In this document: piece after piece, positions 1 through 8,534 of the stretch | How the letters are laid out: each line of letters begins with the position of its first letter | Position numbering within the stretch: the stretch's first letter is position 1 | Assembly (NCBI RefSeq): GCF_004000785.1 | Contig: NZ_BILX01000069.1 | Location: forward strand, 1 to 37,182 | Direction: 5' to 3' | Length of the DNA stretch: 37,182 nt | DNA from: Paenibacillus ehimensis NBRC 15659 | Lineage (GTDB): Bacteria > Bacillota > Bacilli > Paenibacillales > NBRC-103111 | The notes under the pieces: model-generated | Database searches by the model: none | Seen by the model: the letters and a program-made list of their open reading frames with translations, nothing else | Told to the model about the DNA's origin: nothing | Translations under genes and position numbers: made by a program

Positions 1-97
1 AAGTTACTACTGACGAGAATTACATTCTCTTATATGACACTCACTCGATGTTCAGTTTTCAAAGGGCAATTTCCTTGTCGCCTTGTTTAGCGGCGAC
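1..97 (-). other. Leader of an rRNA operon (16S gene lies beyond the left edge)
   Basis: Read on the minus strand, this segment contains CTTTGAAAACTGAAC (about 50-65), a sequence typical of Bacillales pre-rRNA leaders and spacers, followed by GAGTGAGTG. A perfect 6-bp hairpin (GTCGCC/GGCGAC, 77-97) lies at the expected 5' end of the transcript. No mature rRNA sequence is inside the window. That this is the 16S leader, and not another rRNA spacer, is inferred from the promoter just upstream. Confidence 0.6.
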
Positions 98-103
98 TCA
101 ATT

Positions 104-133
104 AATATATCACATTCGCCTATTCGATTGCAA
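104..133 (-). promoter_or_regulatory. Probable sigma-A promoter of the rRNA operon
   Basis: On the minus strand a TTGCAA -35 (128-133) and a TATATT -10 (104-109) are separated by 18 bases. The site lies between the HD-GYP terminator and the rRNA-leader sequence, so it would drive the leftward rRNA operon. Further promoters may exist. Confidence 0.5.
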
Positions 134-162
134 GTACTTTTTTTCTACCAAGATGATGCAGG

Positions 163-200
163 AGAGAAAAAAGCCCTCGCCCTTCGAAGGGCGAAGACTA
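163..200 (-). terminator. Intrinsic terminator of the HD-GYP gene
   Basis: A 16-bp perfect palindrome (178-193, centred on TTCGAA) is followed on the minus strand by GGGC and six Ts (172-167). It ends transcription about 50-85 bases past the HD-GYP stop codon and separates that gene from the rRNA promoter. Confidence 0.75.
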
Positions 201-247
201 ATGTAACATATAATCGAACCGAAAGTCAAGCCTTGATCCGAAATATT

Positions 248-1315
248 TTATTTCTGAATTACCTCTTGAATATGCAAGTGGCGTTCTACCGTGAGATTAA
301 CGATTTTACCGTTCACGTTAACCCATGGTCTCGTCGGATGTGTACGGTCGGAAAATACAATTTCGCCGATCCGGTTATCGCTTAACCGGACAAGCATGCC
401 GTTGTGAAATGCGGTTACTTTGCTTATAAACGTCTGCACGATGGCCGGCTCCATTTTGCCGAACGACTCTTTTTGCAGCTGCTCCAAAACAAGGTACGGC
501 GAGGCGGCTTTTTTGTGAAAACGGTCGGTCGTCATGGCGTGGAACATGTCGGTAACGGCTACGATTTTGGAATACGTATGAATTTTATCGCCCTGTATCC
601 CAAGCGGATACCCTGAACCGTCCTCCCGCTCATGGTGCTGGAGGGCGCACAGCTTGACCCCTTCGTTGATCGCCGGAACAGGCTTTAACATGTTATAGCC
701 GATAATGGTATGCCGCTTCATATCTTCGGCTTCCTCGGGGGTAAGCTTGCTTGGCTTGAACAAAATGGCGGGGTCCACTTTGGCATTGCCGATATCATGC
801 AGCAAACCGGCCAGCGCAACCTGCATTAAATCCTTGGAAGACAGCCCGTGCCATTTGGCCAAAAGATAGGAAGTCAACCCGACCATTATGCTGTTATGGA
901 AGATAAAATCGTTCAATTGAAAGTGACGCGGATTGAACGTCAGCACGTTATACTGGTCAATGTTTTTAATAAGCGCTTCAAGCGTCGTACGAATTTCCAG
1001 AATCGGCGGGTTATGTCCGCCCGATGCGGCAGTATTGAATACACGGCGAAGCAGATGCAGCATTTTATGATAGTGCTCATGAAAAGGCAGGACATTGTCG
1101 GCTTGTTCCTCCGACGCCGCTTCCTGCGCGGCAGGCTCCGCTTCCCCGTCGTTAGATTCGATTTGGACGGATGGAATAAGGAATGCCCGCAAAATATCCA
1201 GATCGCGCTCTGATACGATTTTTCCTTTCATGAACAAAATATTATTAAATTTGGTGAGCACGTTCTCAATAATTCTTTCGCCGGGCTTCAATTGGGAAAC
1301 AGGAACAGTTACCAT
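248..1315 (-). CDS. HD-GYP domain phosphodiesterase
   Basis: A 355-residue cytoplasmic protein with no visible signal peptide or membrane segment. The C-terminal half is an HD-GYP domain: the HD pair is at residues 173-174 (LLHDIGN) and the signature HHEREDGSGYP at 227-237, with H140 upstream, so the metal-binding and GYP residues look intact. The family hydrolyses cyclic di-GMP, or related cyclic dinucleotides, to linear products. The N-terminal half (1-130) has no recognised sensory domain; residues 55-72 are an acidic, alanine-rich linker. The start is the ATG behind a good AAGGTGAGGG ribosome site. The gene is preceded by the gyrA terminator, so it is probably transcribed on its own. The cyclic di-GMP substrate is inferred from the family. 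Confidence 0.9.
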   Translation of the reverse strand: MVTVPVSQLKPGERIIENVLTKFNNILFMKGKIVSERDLDILRAFLIPSVQIESNDGEAEPAAQEAASEEQADNVLPFHEHYHKMLHLLRRVFNTAASGGHNPPILEIRTTLEALIKNIDQYNVLTFNPRHFQLNDFIFHNSIMVGLTSYLLAKWHGLSSKDLMQVALAGLLHDIGNAKVDPAILFKPSKLTPEEAEDMKRHTIIGYNMLKPVPAINEGVKLCALQHHEREDGSGYPLGIQGDKIHTYSKIVAVTDMFHAMTTDRFHKKAASPYLVLEQLQKESFGKMEPAIVQTFISKVTAFHNGMLVRLSDNRIGEIVFSDRTHPTRPWVNVNGKIVNLTVERHLHIQEVIQK

Positions 1316-1407
1316 AGGATTCCCTCACCTTACCTCTTGTCAGCTTTCCGTGGATCAATGATTCTCAAAAAATAATACTTTAGACCCATATGTTGTTATT
1401 ATAAACG

Positions 1408-1435
1408 AAAAAGAATGGGGATGTAAGCCCCATTC
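1408..1435 (-). terminator. Intrinsic terminator of gyrA
   Basis: A perfect 8-bp stem (GAATGGGG/CCCCATTC, 1413-1420 with 1428-1435) with a 7-base loop is followed on the minus strand by TTTTT. It lies 33 bases past the gyrA stop codon. Confidence 0.85.
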
Positions 1436-1468
1436 CTCTCATCTTCGATCAAAATATTTAAGGTTTTG

Positions 1469-3952
1469 TTACTCTTGCGTTTCTTGTCCTTCCGAAGATT
1501 CCTCGCCCTCTTCGAGCTCCGGCTGCTCCTCGCTCTTATCGACGCGGGCCAAGGTAGATACCTCGTCTTCTTCCCGAATGTTAATGAGCTTGACCCCTTG
1601 CGTGTTACGGCCCATGAGTGAAATGCCGGACATGCTGGTCCGGATGATCGTACCCAGAGCGGTAATGATCATGAGGTCTTCTTCTTCCCGGACAATCTTG
1701 AGACCGACGACCGGACCGTTCTTCGACGTCACATTAAGCGTCTTGATGCCTTTGCCGCCGCGCGATTGGAGACGGTACTCGGAAACCGGCGTACGTTTGC
1801 CGAACCCTTTGGAGGTTACGATCAGCACGCTGTTATCCTCATGCACGACATCCATATCGATAACCGCATCGCCCTCGTCGAGCTGAATCCCTTTGACGCC
1901 GGTGGCGGCCCGGCCCATCGCTCTGACTTCCTGTTCAGGGAAATGGATGGACATGCCCTGCTTCGTGCCCATGATGATCGACTGGTTGCCGTCCGTCAGC
2001 CTGACGCCGATCAGATCGTCGTCTTCGCGAAGAGTAACGGCAATGAGTCCGCCCTTGCGGATATTGGAATAATCGTCAAGCGGCGTCTTCTTCACCAGGC
2101 CGTTCTTGGTGGCAAAGAACAAATATTTATCGGAATCGAAGCTTTCCACCGGGATCACGGCATTGATCGTCTCGCCTTGTTCGATCTGAATCAGGTTAAT
2201 GATCGGCGTTCCCCGAGCGGTACGGCTTAGATCCGGAATTTCGTAAGCCTTGAGACGGTACGCTTTCCCTTTATTTGTAAAGAACATCAAATAGTGGTGG
2301 GAGTTCGTTACGAACAGATGTTCCACGAAGTCGTCGTCTTTCGTATCCATCCCGATCACGCCTTTGCCTCCGCGGCGCTGGCTGCGATACGTCGATACCG
2401 GCAGTCGCTTAATATAACCGGTATGCGAAATGGTAATGACAACGTCGGTTTGAGGAATCAAATCCTCATCCTCAATGCTGTCTCCGCCGATCGTAATTTC
2501 GGAACGTCGGTCGTCACCGAATTTCTCTTTGATTTCGTTCAGTTCTTCGCTGATGATATTCAGTACAAGCTTTTCGTCGGCCAGAATCGCCTTGAATTCC
2601 GCAATTTTTTTCAGCAGCTCGGCGTATTCTTCTTCGATTTTCTCGCGTTCCAACCCGGTCAGGCGCTGCAGGCGCATGTCCAGAATCGCCTGTGCTTGAT
2701 CGAAGCTCAGTCCGAAGCGCTCCATTAAGCCGTCACGGGCTTGTTCGGCCGTACGGGAGCTGCGAATCAGCGCAATGACTTCGTCCAAATGATCAAGCGC
2801 GATACGGAGACCTTCCAGGATGTGGGCTCGTGCTTCCGCCTTGCGAAGATCGTATTCGGTTCTGCGGCGAATAACATCTTTCTGGTGCTCCAAATAATAG
2901 AACAGCATATCGCGCAGGTTGAGCACTTTCGGCTCGCCGTTGACAAGCGCAAGCATGATGATGCCGAAGTTCGACTGCATCGCCGTCTGCTTGTACAAGT
3001 TGTTCAGCACAACATTCGGATTCACGTCGCGGCGCAGCTCAATGACGATGCGCATCCCGTTGCGGTCGGATTCATCGCGCAAATCGGTAATGCCGTCGAT
3101 TTTTTTATCGCGGACCAGCTCGGCGATTTTTTCGATCAACCGCGCTTTGTTCACTTGATACGGCAACTCGTGCACGATAATCCGCGCTTTATTGCCGTTT
3201 TCTTCGATCGTCGCTTTCGAGCGCATGGTTACGGAACCGCGCCCGGTCGCATACGCTTGCTTGATTCCCTCGCGCCCCATAATATAGCCGCCGGTAGGGA
3301 AATCGGGGCCTTTGATCGACTGCATCAAATCAAGCGGCGTCGCATCGGGATTCTCGATCAACTGTTGGACGCCGTTGATGACCTCAATCATATTGTGCGG
3401 CGGAATATTGGTCGCCATACCGACCGCGATCCCGGACGAACCGTTTACCAGCAGGTTCGGAAAACGCGCCGGCAGAACAGCAGGTTCTTGTTCTTCGCCG
3501 TCGTAGTTAGGCACAAAGTCGATCGTTTCTTTGTTGATGTCGCGAAGCAGCTCCATCGCAATCTTGGACAAGCGCGCTTCGGTGTAACGCATCGCTGCGG
3601 CCATGTCGCCATCGATGGAGCCGAAGTTCCCGTGGCCATCGACAAGCATGTAGCGCAAGGAGAAATCCTGCGCCATCCGGACCATCGTTTCATAAACGGC
3701 CGAGTCGCCGTGCGGATGGTATTTACCGATGACTTCGCCGACGATCCTGGCGGATTTTTTATAAGGCTTGTCCGGCGCCATTCCCAGCTCCGACATCGCA
3801 TATAAAATACGGCGATGCACCGGCTTAAGTCCGTCCCGCACATCCGGCAGAGCGCGGCTGACAATGATGCTCATTGCGTAATCCATAAAGGAGGTGCGCA
3901 TTTCCGAGCCGATATCGATTTCTCTAATCTGCGAACGAGATTCTTCCGACAT
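1469..3952 (-). CDS. gyrA: DNA gyrase subunit A
   Basis: An 827-residue GyrA, the breakage-reunion subunit of the A2B2 enzyme that introduces negative supercoils using ATP. The catalytic tyrosine is Y123 in AAMRYTEARLS. The quinolone-determining positions S84 and E88 have the wild-type, susceptible-type residues (HPHGDSAVYE). The GyrA-box QRRGGKG of the DNA-wrapping C-terminal domain is present, and the protein ends in an acidic tail rich in Glu, common in GyrA. Length is normal for Bacillota. The start ATG follows a strong AGGAGGGG. In Bacillus, gyrA directly follows gyrB; here an 864-base deacetylase gene separates them. A terminator follows. Confidence 0.98.
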   Translation of the reverse strand: MSEESRSQIREIDIGSEMRTSFMDYAMSIIVSRALPDVRDGLKPVHRRILYAMSELGMAPDKPYKKSARIVGEVIGKYHPHGDSAVYETMVRMAQDFSLRYMLVDGHGNFGSIDGDMAAAMRYTEARLSKIAMELLRDINKETIDFVPNYDGEEQEPAVLPARFPNLLVNGSSGIAVGMATNIPPHNMIEVINGVQQLIENPDATPLDLMQSIKGPDFPTGGYIMGREGIKQAYATGRGSVTMRSKATIEENGNKARIIVHELPYQVNKARLIEKIAELVRDKKIDGITDLRDESDRNGMRIVIELRRDVNPNVVLNNLYKQTAMQSNFGIIMLALVNGEPKVLNLRDMLFYYLEHQKDVIRRRTEYDLRKAEARAHILEGLRIALDHLDEVIALIRSSRTAEQARDGLMERFGLSFDQAQAILDMRLQRLTGLEREKIEEEYAELLKKIAEFKAILADEKLVLNIISEELNEIKEKFGDDRRSEITIGGDSIEDEDLIPQTDVVITISHTGYIKRLPVSTYRSQRRGGKGVIGMDTKDDDFVEHLFVTNSHHYLMFFTNKGKAYRLKAYEIPDLSRTARGTPIINLIQIEQGETINAVIPVESFDSDKYLFFATKNGLVKKTPLDDYSNIRKGGLIAVTLREDDDLIGVRLTDGNQSIIMGTKQGMSIHFPEQEVRAMGRAATGVKGIQLDEGDAVIDMDVVHEDNSVLIVTSKGFGKRTPVSEYRLQSRGGKGIKTLNVTSKNGPVVGLKIVREEEDLMIITALGTIIRTSMSGISLMGRNTQGVKLINIREEDEVSTLARVDKSEEQPELEEGEESSEGQETQE

Positions 3953-4014
3953 GTGTACCCCTCCTACATGCTATCTGCTCTTAAGAACTACTGCTATAAA
4001 GGTATAAGACTGTG

Positions 4015-4878
4015 CTATGAAGACTTACGGGAAATCGATTTAATAATTAAATTATTCAATGAGTTCTCTTTAACAAATGGACTGCCTGCATTAATTCGCG
4101 GAATTTGCATCGGGTCCGCATCCCGTACGGCCAAGCCGCTTGCCGTTGTAAAAGCGTACCGAATACCTGCTTTGCGAAGCAAAGCGATCGATTGCTCGTC
4201 ATAGTAACCAAATGGATACGCATAGGCATCCACCGGACGATCATAAAGCTCCTTCAGCTTGTTGACGCATGCTTTCGTATCATCCGTAATCCGCTGTTCG
4301 AATTGCGGCAGGTCTTCGGTGCCGCCATCCTTAGGAAGCCGGGTCGTCAGCAGCGGCCCTCCGTCAGGGGCCCGGTCATGCAGGCTGTCCGAGTGGCACT
4401 GGGCGTCGATGTCTTTCATTTCCCGGGTCATAAAACGAATCTGGTCCCTGGAAAGCGAAGGAATAAGGCTCTGATCGGGATGCTCAAGATCTTTCGTGAT
4501 AACAAAGTTAACGGCAGGAATATTCAGTTCTTTCAAGATCGGGTAAGCATTCGTATAAAAGCTCCGGTACCCGTCGTCAAATGTGACCAAGACAGCATTG
4601 GGCGGGACCTGCCCACCGGCCATAAAATCGCGAAACTGCTGCAGCGATATGAAATGGTATCCCCGCTGCAGCAGATCGGTCAGTTGGCCGCGAAAGCGCG
4701 TCGTCGTTATCGTAACGTCGCCCTGCGTGTAATCGTCGATATGGTGATAGGCGATAACCGCTACCCGGTCCGTGTACCAGACGTCCGTTCCACGTTCATG
4801 AAACATGCCCGGGACGAGCAGCAGCAGAGCGACTGCCGAAAGCAGCCACAGCAAGCCGTATTTCTTCAAGTTTCTCAT
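4015..4878 (-). CDS. Membrane-anchored polysaccharide deacetylase (CE4)
   Basis: A 287-residue NodB-homology (carbohydrate esterase 4) protein. A short basic N-terminus (MRNLKKYG) is followed by a hydrophobic segment at about residues 7-24, so it is probably a signal-anchored extracellular enzyme. Motif 1 is TFDDGY with the catalytic and metal-binding aspartates. A histidine motif, HSDSLH, has the HxxxxH spacing seen in PgaB/IcaB-like deacetylases, and YPFGYYD follows later. The family removes N-acetyl groups from GlcNAc-containing polymers; the substrate cannot be read from the sequence. The reading frame extends upstream into gyrB, but the ATG at 4878, 10 bases past the gyrB stop and just before the basic signal sequence, is the sensible start. 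Its ribosome site is weak, which suggests translational coupling to gyrB. Confidence 0.88.
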   Translation of the reverse strand: MRNLKKYGLLWLLSAVALLLLVPGMFHERGTDVWYTDRVAVIAYHHIDDYTQGDVTITTTRFRGQLTDLLQRGYHFISLQQFRDFMAGGQVPPNAVLVTFDDGYRSFYTNAYPILKELNIPAVNFVITKDLEHPDQSLIPSLSRDQIRFMTREMKDIDAQCHSDSLHDRAPDGGPLLTTRLPKDGGTEDLPQFEQRITDDTKACVNKLKELYDRPVDAYAYPFGYYDEQSIALLRKAGIRYAFTTASGLAVRDADPMQIPRINAGSPFVKENSLNNLIIKSISRKSS

Positions 4879-4888
4879 CGCCAAGCCA

Positions 4889-6799
4889 TTAAATATCCAA
4901 GTTTTGGACGAATTTGGCATGCAGCTGGATAAAATCGCGCCGAGGCTCGACATTGCTGCCCATCAGCGTATCGAACATCGTGTCGGCTTCGATCGCGTCT
5001 TGAATGCTGACCTGGAGCATCGTACGGCTTTCCGGATCCATGGTCGTCTCCCACAGCTGCTCCGGATTCATCTCGCCCAAACCTTTATAGCGCTGAATAT
5101 TCACTTTGGCGCCTTCGCCGAATTCGGCCAAGATCGCTTCCCGCTGCTTGTCGTTGTACGCGTAACGCACGGTTTTGTTCCGTTCGAGCTTGTAAAGCGG
5201 CGGCTGGGCGATATAGACATAGCCGGCTTCGATCAGCTTGCGCATGTAACGGTAGAAGAACGTCAGGAGCAGCGTCCGGATATGGGCGCCGTCGACATCG
5301 GCGTCCGTCATGATAATGATTTTATGGTAACGTGCTTTGGTAATATCGAAATCTTCCCCGATTCCCGTACCGAGCGCCGTAATAATGGCACGGATTTCGT
5401 TGTCGGACAAAATTTTGTCCATGCGCGCTTTTTCCACGTTGAGAATTTTACCGCGCAGCGGCAAAATAGCTTGGAAATGCCGGTCGCGTCCTTGCTTCGC
5501 GGAGCCGCCGGCGGAGTCCCCTTCGACGATATACACTTCGCTGATCGAAGCGTCCTTGGAGGAGCAGTCGGCCAGCTTACCCGGCAGGGAGCTGACTTCG
5601 AGCGCGCTCTTACGGCGCGTCAGCTCACGGGCTTTCCGCGCGGCTTCCCGGGCTCTTTGCGCCTGAACGCCTTTTTCGATGATTTTGCGTGCTATTGTCG
5701 GATTTTCATCCATAAACTCCTGCAGCTTCTCGGCAAAAAGGGACTCAACAATCCCGCGAACTTCGCTGTTGCCGAGCTTCGTCTTCGTCTGACCTTCGAA
5801 CTGCGGTTCCGGAATTTTGACGGAAATAATCGCTGTGATTCCCTCGCGCACGTCGTCACCGGTTAAATTGGCATCGTTGTCTTTAATCGCATTGAATTTC
5901 CGCGCAAAATCGTTCAAAATGCGGGTCAATGCGCTTTTGAAGCCGGACTCGTGCGTGCCGCCTTCATGGGTGTTGATATTATTGGCGAACGAATAAATGT
6001 TCTCCGTGTAGCTGTCGTTGTATTGCAGTGCGATTTCCACCTGGATATTATCTTTTTGCCCTTCGACATAGATCGGCTGATGCAGCGCTTCCCGGTTCTG
6101 ATTCAAAAACTCGACGAAGGAAACAATCCCGCCTTCGTAGAAAAACGATTGGGATACGTCCGTACGCTCGTCGGTCAGTGTAATTTCGATGCCTTTATTT
6201 AAGAACGCCAGTTCCCGAAGCCGCGATTGGAGCGTCTCGTAAGAGTACTCCGTCGTTTCCGTGAAGATCTGCTCATCGGGCCAAAACGTTACTTTCGTCC
6301 CCGTTTCATCGGTCTCGCCGATCACTTGCAATTCATGCTGCGGAACGCCGTAACGGTATTCCTGCTGGTGCACCTTGCCTTTCAGCTTGACTTCTACGAT
6401 CAGCTTCTTGGACAAAGCGTTAACGACGGAGACGCCTACCCCGTGCAGGCCGCCGGATACCTTGTACCCTTCGCCGCCGAATTTGCCGCCGGCATGGAGC
6501 ACGGTAAGAACGACCTCTACCGTCGATTTCTTCAGCTTCGGATTCTCGCCGACCGGAATGCCGCGCCCATTGTCGATAACGGTAATGCTGTTATCCTGGT
6601 GAACGATGACTTGGATTCTGGTGCAGTATCCCGCCAAAGCTTCGTCTATACTATTGTCGACGACTTCCCATACCAGATGATGAAGGCCGCGGCTGCTCGT
6701 TGAGCCGATGTACATTCCCGGACGCTTGCGAACGGCCTCCAGACCTTCAAGCACCTGGATTTGACTTTCATCATAAGTTGTACCTGGATTCACAGACAT
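4889..6799 (-). CDS. gyrB: DNA gyrase subunit B
   Basis: A 636-residue GyrB, the ATPase subunit of gyrase. The N-terminal GHKL ATPase domain shows EVVDNSIDEA, the DNGRGIP motif and GGLHGVG. The C-terminal Toprim domain has EGDSAGGSAKQGRDR and the metal-binding DADVDGAHI, and the conserved QRYKGLGEM motif follows. Length is typical. I chose the ATG at 6799 (MSVNPG); an in-frame GTG four codons upstream (6811) is possible but has a poorer ribosome site. It lies downstream of remB and upstream of a deacetylase that begins 10 bases past its stop codon. Confidence 0.97.
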   Translation of the reverse strand: MSVNPGTTYDESQIQVLEGLEAVRKRPGMYIGSTSSRGLHHLVWEVVDNSIDEALAGYCTRIQVIVHQDNSITVIDNGRGIPVGENPKLKKSTVEVVLTVLHAGGKFGGEGYKVSGGLHGVGVSVVNALSKKLIVEVKLKGKVHQQEYRYGVPQHELQVIGETDETGTKVTFWPDEQIFTETTEYSYETLQSRLRELAFLNKGIEITLTDERTDVSQSFFYEGGIVSFVEFLNQNREALHQPIYVEGQKDNIQVEIALQYNDSYTENIYSFANNINTHEGGTHESGFKSALTRILNDFARKFNAIKDNDANLTGDDVREGITAIISVKIPEPQFEGQTKTKLGNSEVRGIVESLFAEKLQEFMDENPTIARKIIEKGVQAQRAREAARKARELTRRKSALEVSSLPGKLADCSSKDASISEVYIVEGDSAGGSAKQGRDRHFQAILPLRGKILNVEKARMDKILSDNEIRAIITALGTGIGEDFDITKARYHKIIIMTDADVDGAHIRTLLLTFFYRYMRKLIEAGYVYIAQPPLYKLERNKTVRYAYNDKQREAILAEFGEGAKVNIQRYKGLGEMNPEQLWETTMDPESRTMLQVSIQDAIEADTMFDTLMGSNVEPRRDFIQLHAKFVQNLDI

Positions 6800-6857
6800 G
6801 CAGACACCCACTTTTCCGTAATTAAGAAAAGCTTCCTTACGAAGCGTTTCAAAAAAT

Positions 6858-7106
6858 CTAGTTCGTTAACAGATGATGAGCCCGTTTCTTCAAGGTCATG
6901 GACGAAATCGGAGAATAGTATACTTTCGTCTGAGTCACCACGAGCGACTTGCTTTCCTCCTCGCCGATGACTTCCACCTTCTTGTCTTTATTGGCATACG
7001 TTATAAATTGTTTCGATATTTTCGATGATTTCTCAATGGAAAGGTCAAAAATGGCGACAAGCTCTGCGGCGCGAATAATTTTTTCTCCGCCCAAATGGAT
7101 AAACAC
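6858..7106 (-). CDS. remB: Extracellular matrix regulator RemB (DUF370)
   Basis: An 82-residue protein of the RemA/RemB (YaaB, DUF370) family. It opens with MFIHLGGEK, and the YSPIS segment near the C-terminus is typical of the family. In Bacillus subtilis RemB contributes to activation of biofilm matrix genes, and its gene also lies between recF and gyrB, so position supports the call. The start is GTG after AAGGAGTG. There are 29 bases to recF and about 60 to gyrB, consistent with a single recF-remB-gyrB transcript. Confidence 0.9.
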   Translation of the reverse strand: MFIHLGGEKIIRAAELVAIFDLSIEKSSKISKQFITYANKDKKVEVIGEEESKSLVVTQTKVYYSPISSMTLKKRAHHLLTN

Positions 7107-7135
7107 GCTGGCCCACTCCTTATCGGCAAAACTAT

Positions 7136-8242
7136 CTATGTCAAGCTTCCGTCCCGAACGTGAATCACAGAAGCGCTTTCCAGTTTTGACAAATCTATGC
7201 TTTCAATGCCAGTGGTTGTTATGAAGGTTTGGACCTTGCGTTGAAACGTCTCGATAAGCTGGGTTTGGCGGTAGCGGTCAAGCTCGGAGAGCACATCGTC
7301 GAGCAAGAGCAGGGGATATTCGCCGACCTCCTCGCGGATCAGCTCGATCTCGGCCAGCTTAAGCGACAAAGCCGTCGTCCGCTGCTGCCCTTGGGAGCCG
7401 AACGTCTGCACTTCCTTGTCGTTGATATAAAAACGCAGGTCGTCGCGGTGTGGCCCGACCAACGACACGCCCCGGCGAAGCTCCTGATCCTTCACCTGTG
7501 ATAACTTTATCATAAAATGGTCAAATAAAACAGCGTCTTCTTGTTCCAGCGCGTGGGACAAGGCGCAGTCGTACTCGATGCGAAGCTGCTCGGAGCCGTT
7601 GGTGATGCCGGCATGGATCTTTTCCGCCCATGCTTGCAGCTTCTTTATAAAGCTTTGACGTTTTTTCATAATTTTAACACCGAACTGCATTAATTGCTCA
7701 TTCCATACGTCCAGCATGGAAGCTTTGCCCAGCGAGGAAAACAGCTGCTTCAAGTAATTGTTGCGCTGCTGCAATATTTTGTTGTACTGCGACAGGTCGT
7801 ACAAATAGGACGGGTAAACCTGCCCGATTTCCATATCGAGAAAGCGCCTGCGCACGCCGGGGGAGCCCTTGACGATCTCCAAATCTTCCGGCGCGAACAT
7901 AACGACGTTTAAGGCCCCGATGAAATTGCTGAGCTTTTTTTGCTCCAGCCCGTTCACCTTGGCCTTCTTTCCTTGCTGCGATATGGATAAATCGAGCTGC
8001 ACCGTGCCGTAGCGCTTTTCGACTTCGGCGTGCAGCAGCGTGGATGAAGCGTTCCACCGGATCAGCTCTTTGTCCTGATGCGTCCGGTGGGATTTGGTTA
8101 ACGCCAGCACGAAGATCGATTCGAGCAGGTTCGTTTTGCCTTGCGCGTTCGGCCCGACAATGATGTTGACCATGTTGTCGGTTTGGAATTCCATCTGGTC
8201 GTAGTTACGGTAATGCTGCAATGAAAGCCGTTTTAACTGCAA
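7136..8242 (-). CDS. recF: DNA replication and repair protein RecF
   Basis: A 368-residue SMC-like ATPase that loads RecA at single-strand gaps together with RecO and RecR. The Walker A motif GPNAQGKTN is at residues 30-38, the signature-like SLVGPHRDDL lies in the C-terminal half, and the Walker B/D-loop LLLDDVLSELD follows. Length is normal. The start is TTG, behind a strong TTAGGAGGA ribosome site. It sits between yaaA and remB, the conserved Bacillota order. Confidence 0.97.
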   Translation of the reverse strand: MQLKRLSLQHYRNYDQMEFQTDNMVNIIVGPNAQGKTNLLESIFVLALTKSHRTHQDKELIRWNASSTLLHAEVEKRYGTVQLDLSISQQGKKAKVNGLEQKKLSNFIGALNVVMFAPEDLEIVKGSPGVRRRFLDMEIGQVYPSYLYDLSQYNKILQQRNNYLKQLFSSLGKASMLDVWNEQLMQFGVKIMKKRQSFIKKLQAWAEKIHAGITNGSEQLRIEYDCALSHALEQEDAVLFDHFMIKLSQVKDQELRRGVSLVGPHRDDLRFYINDKEVQTFGSQGQQRTTALSLKLAEIELIREEVGEYPLLLLDDVLSELDRYRQTQLIETFQRKVQTFITTTGIESIDLSKLESASVIHVRDGSLT

Positions 8243-8301
8243 AAGAGTTCCTCCTAAGGGCTTTGCGCAGCAAAGCCTTCTTCGAAAGCATATGCCGGGC
8301 T

Positions 8302-8517
8302 TTATTCCTGTACGACTTGGAATTCGCCGCAGCCCGCAACGTTGACGATGTCGCCGGCCACAAGCTTGCGGCCGCGGCGGTTATCCGGCTCGCCGTTGAT
8401 GATGACGGTGGCCTCCTGCAGGAAGCTCTTGGCTTGCCCTCCGGTGGAGATGCAGTCGGCGAGCTTCAAAAATTGCCCGAGCGTAATATACTCGGTGCGA
8501 ATACCGATGTTTTTCAT
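8302..8517 (-). CDS. yaaA: S4-domain RNA-binding protein YaaA
   Basis: A 71-residue protein that is essentially a single S4-like RNA-binding domain (LGQFLKLADCISTGGQAK, then VIINGEPDNRRGRKL and GDIVNV). The Bacillus orthologue sits at the same place between dnaN and recF and is linked to ribosome assembly. The AAAGGAGC ribosome site lies at the dnaN stop codon, so translation may be coupled to dnaN. Confidence 0.9.
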   Translation of the reverse strand: MKNIGIRTEYITLGQFLKLADCISTGGQAKSFLQEATVIINGEPDNRRGRKLVAGDIVNVAGCGEFQVVQE

Positions 8518-8534
8518 CCGTTAAAGGTGCTCCT

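Noticed and set aside
201..230. TTGACT followed by TACATT on the minus strand, a possible second rRNA promoter.
   Set aside because: It lies upstream of the HD-GYP terminator, so transcripts from it would be terminated; the TTGCAA/TATATT pair is better placed.
4418..4431. ATTTCCCGGG, resembling half of a Noc-binding site (ATTTCCCGGGAAAT), inside the deacetylase gene.
   Set aside because: The second half reads TCAT, so the palindrome is broken.
4785..4805. A parS-like sequence, GTTCCACG then GAAACA, in the deacetylase gene.
   Set aside because: Extra bases between the halves destroy the palindrome spacing required for ParB.
8260..8275. CTTTGCGCAGCAAAG near recF and a similar CTTTGCGAAGCAAAG near 4171, possible copies of a dispersed palindrome.
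   Set aside because: Only two imperfectly matching copies, one within coding sequence; not enough to claim a repeat family.
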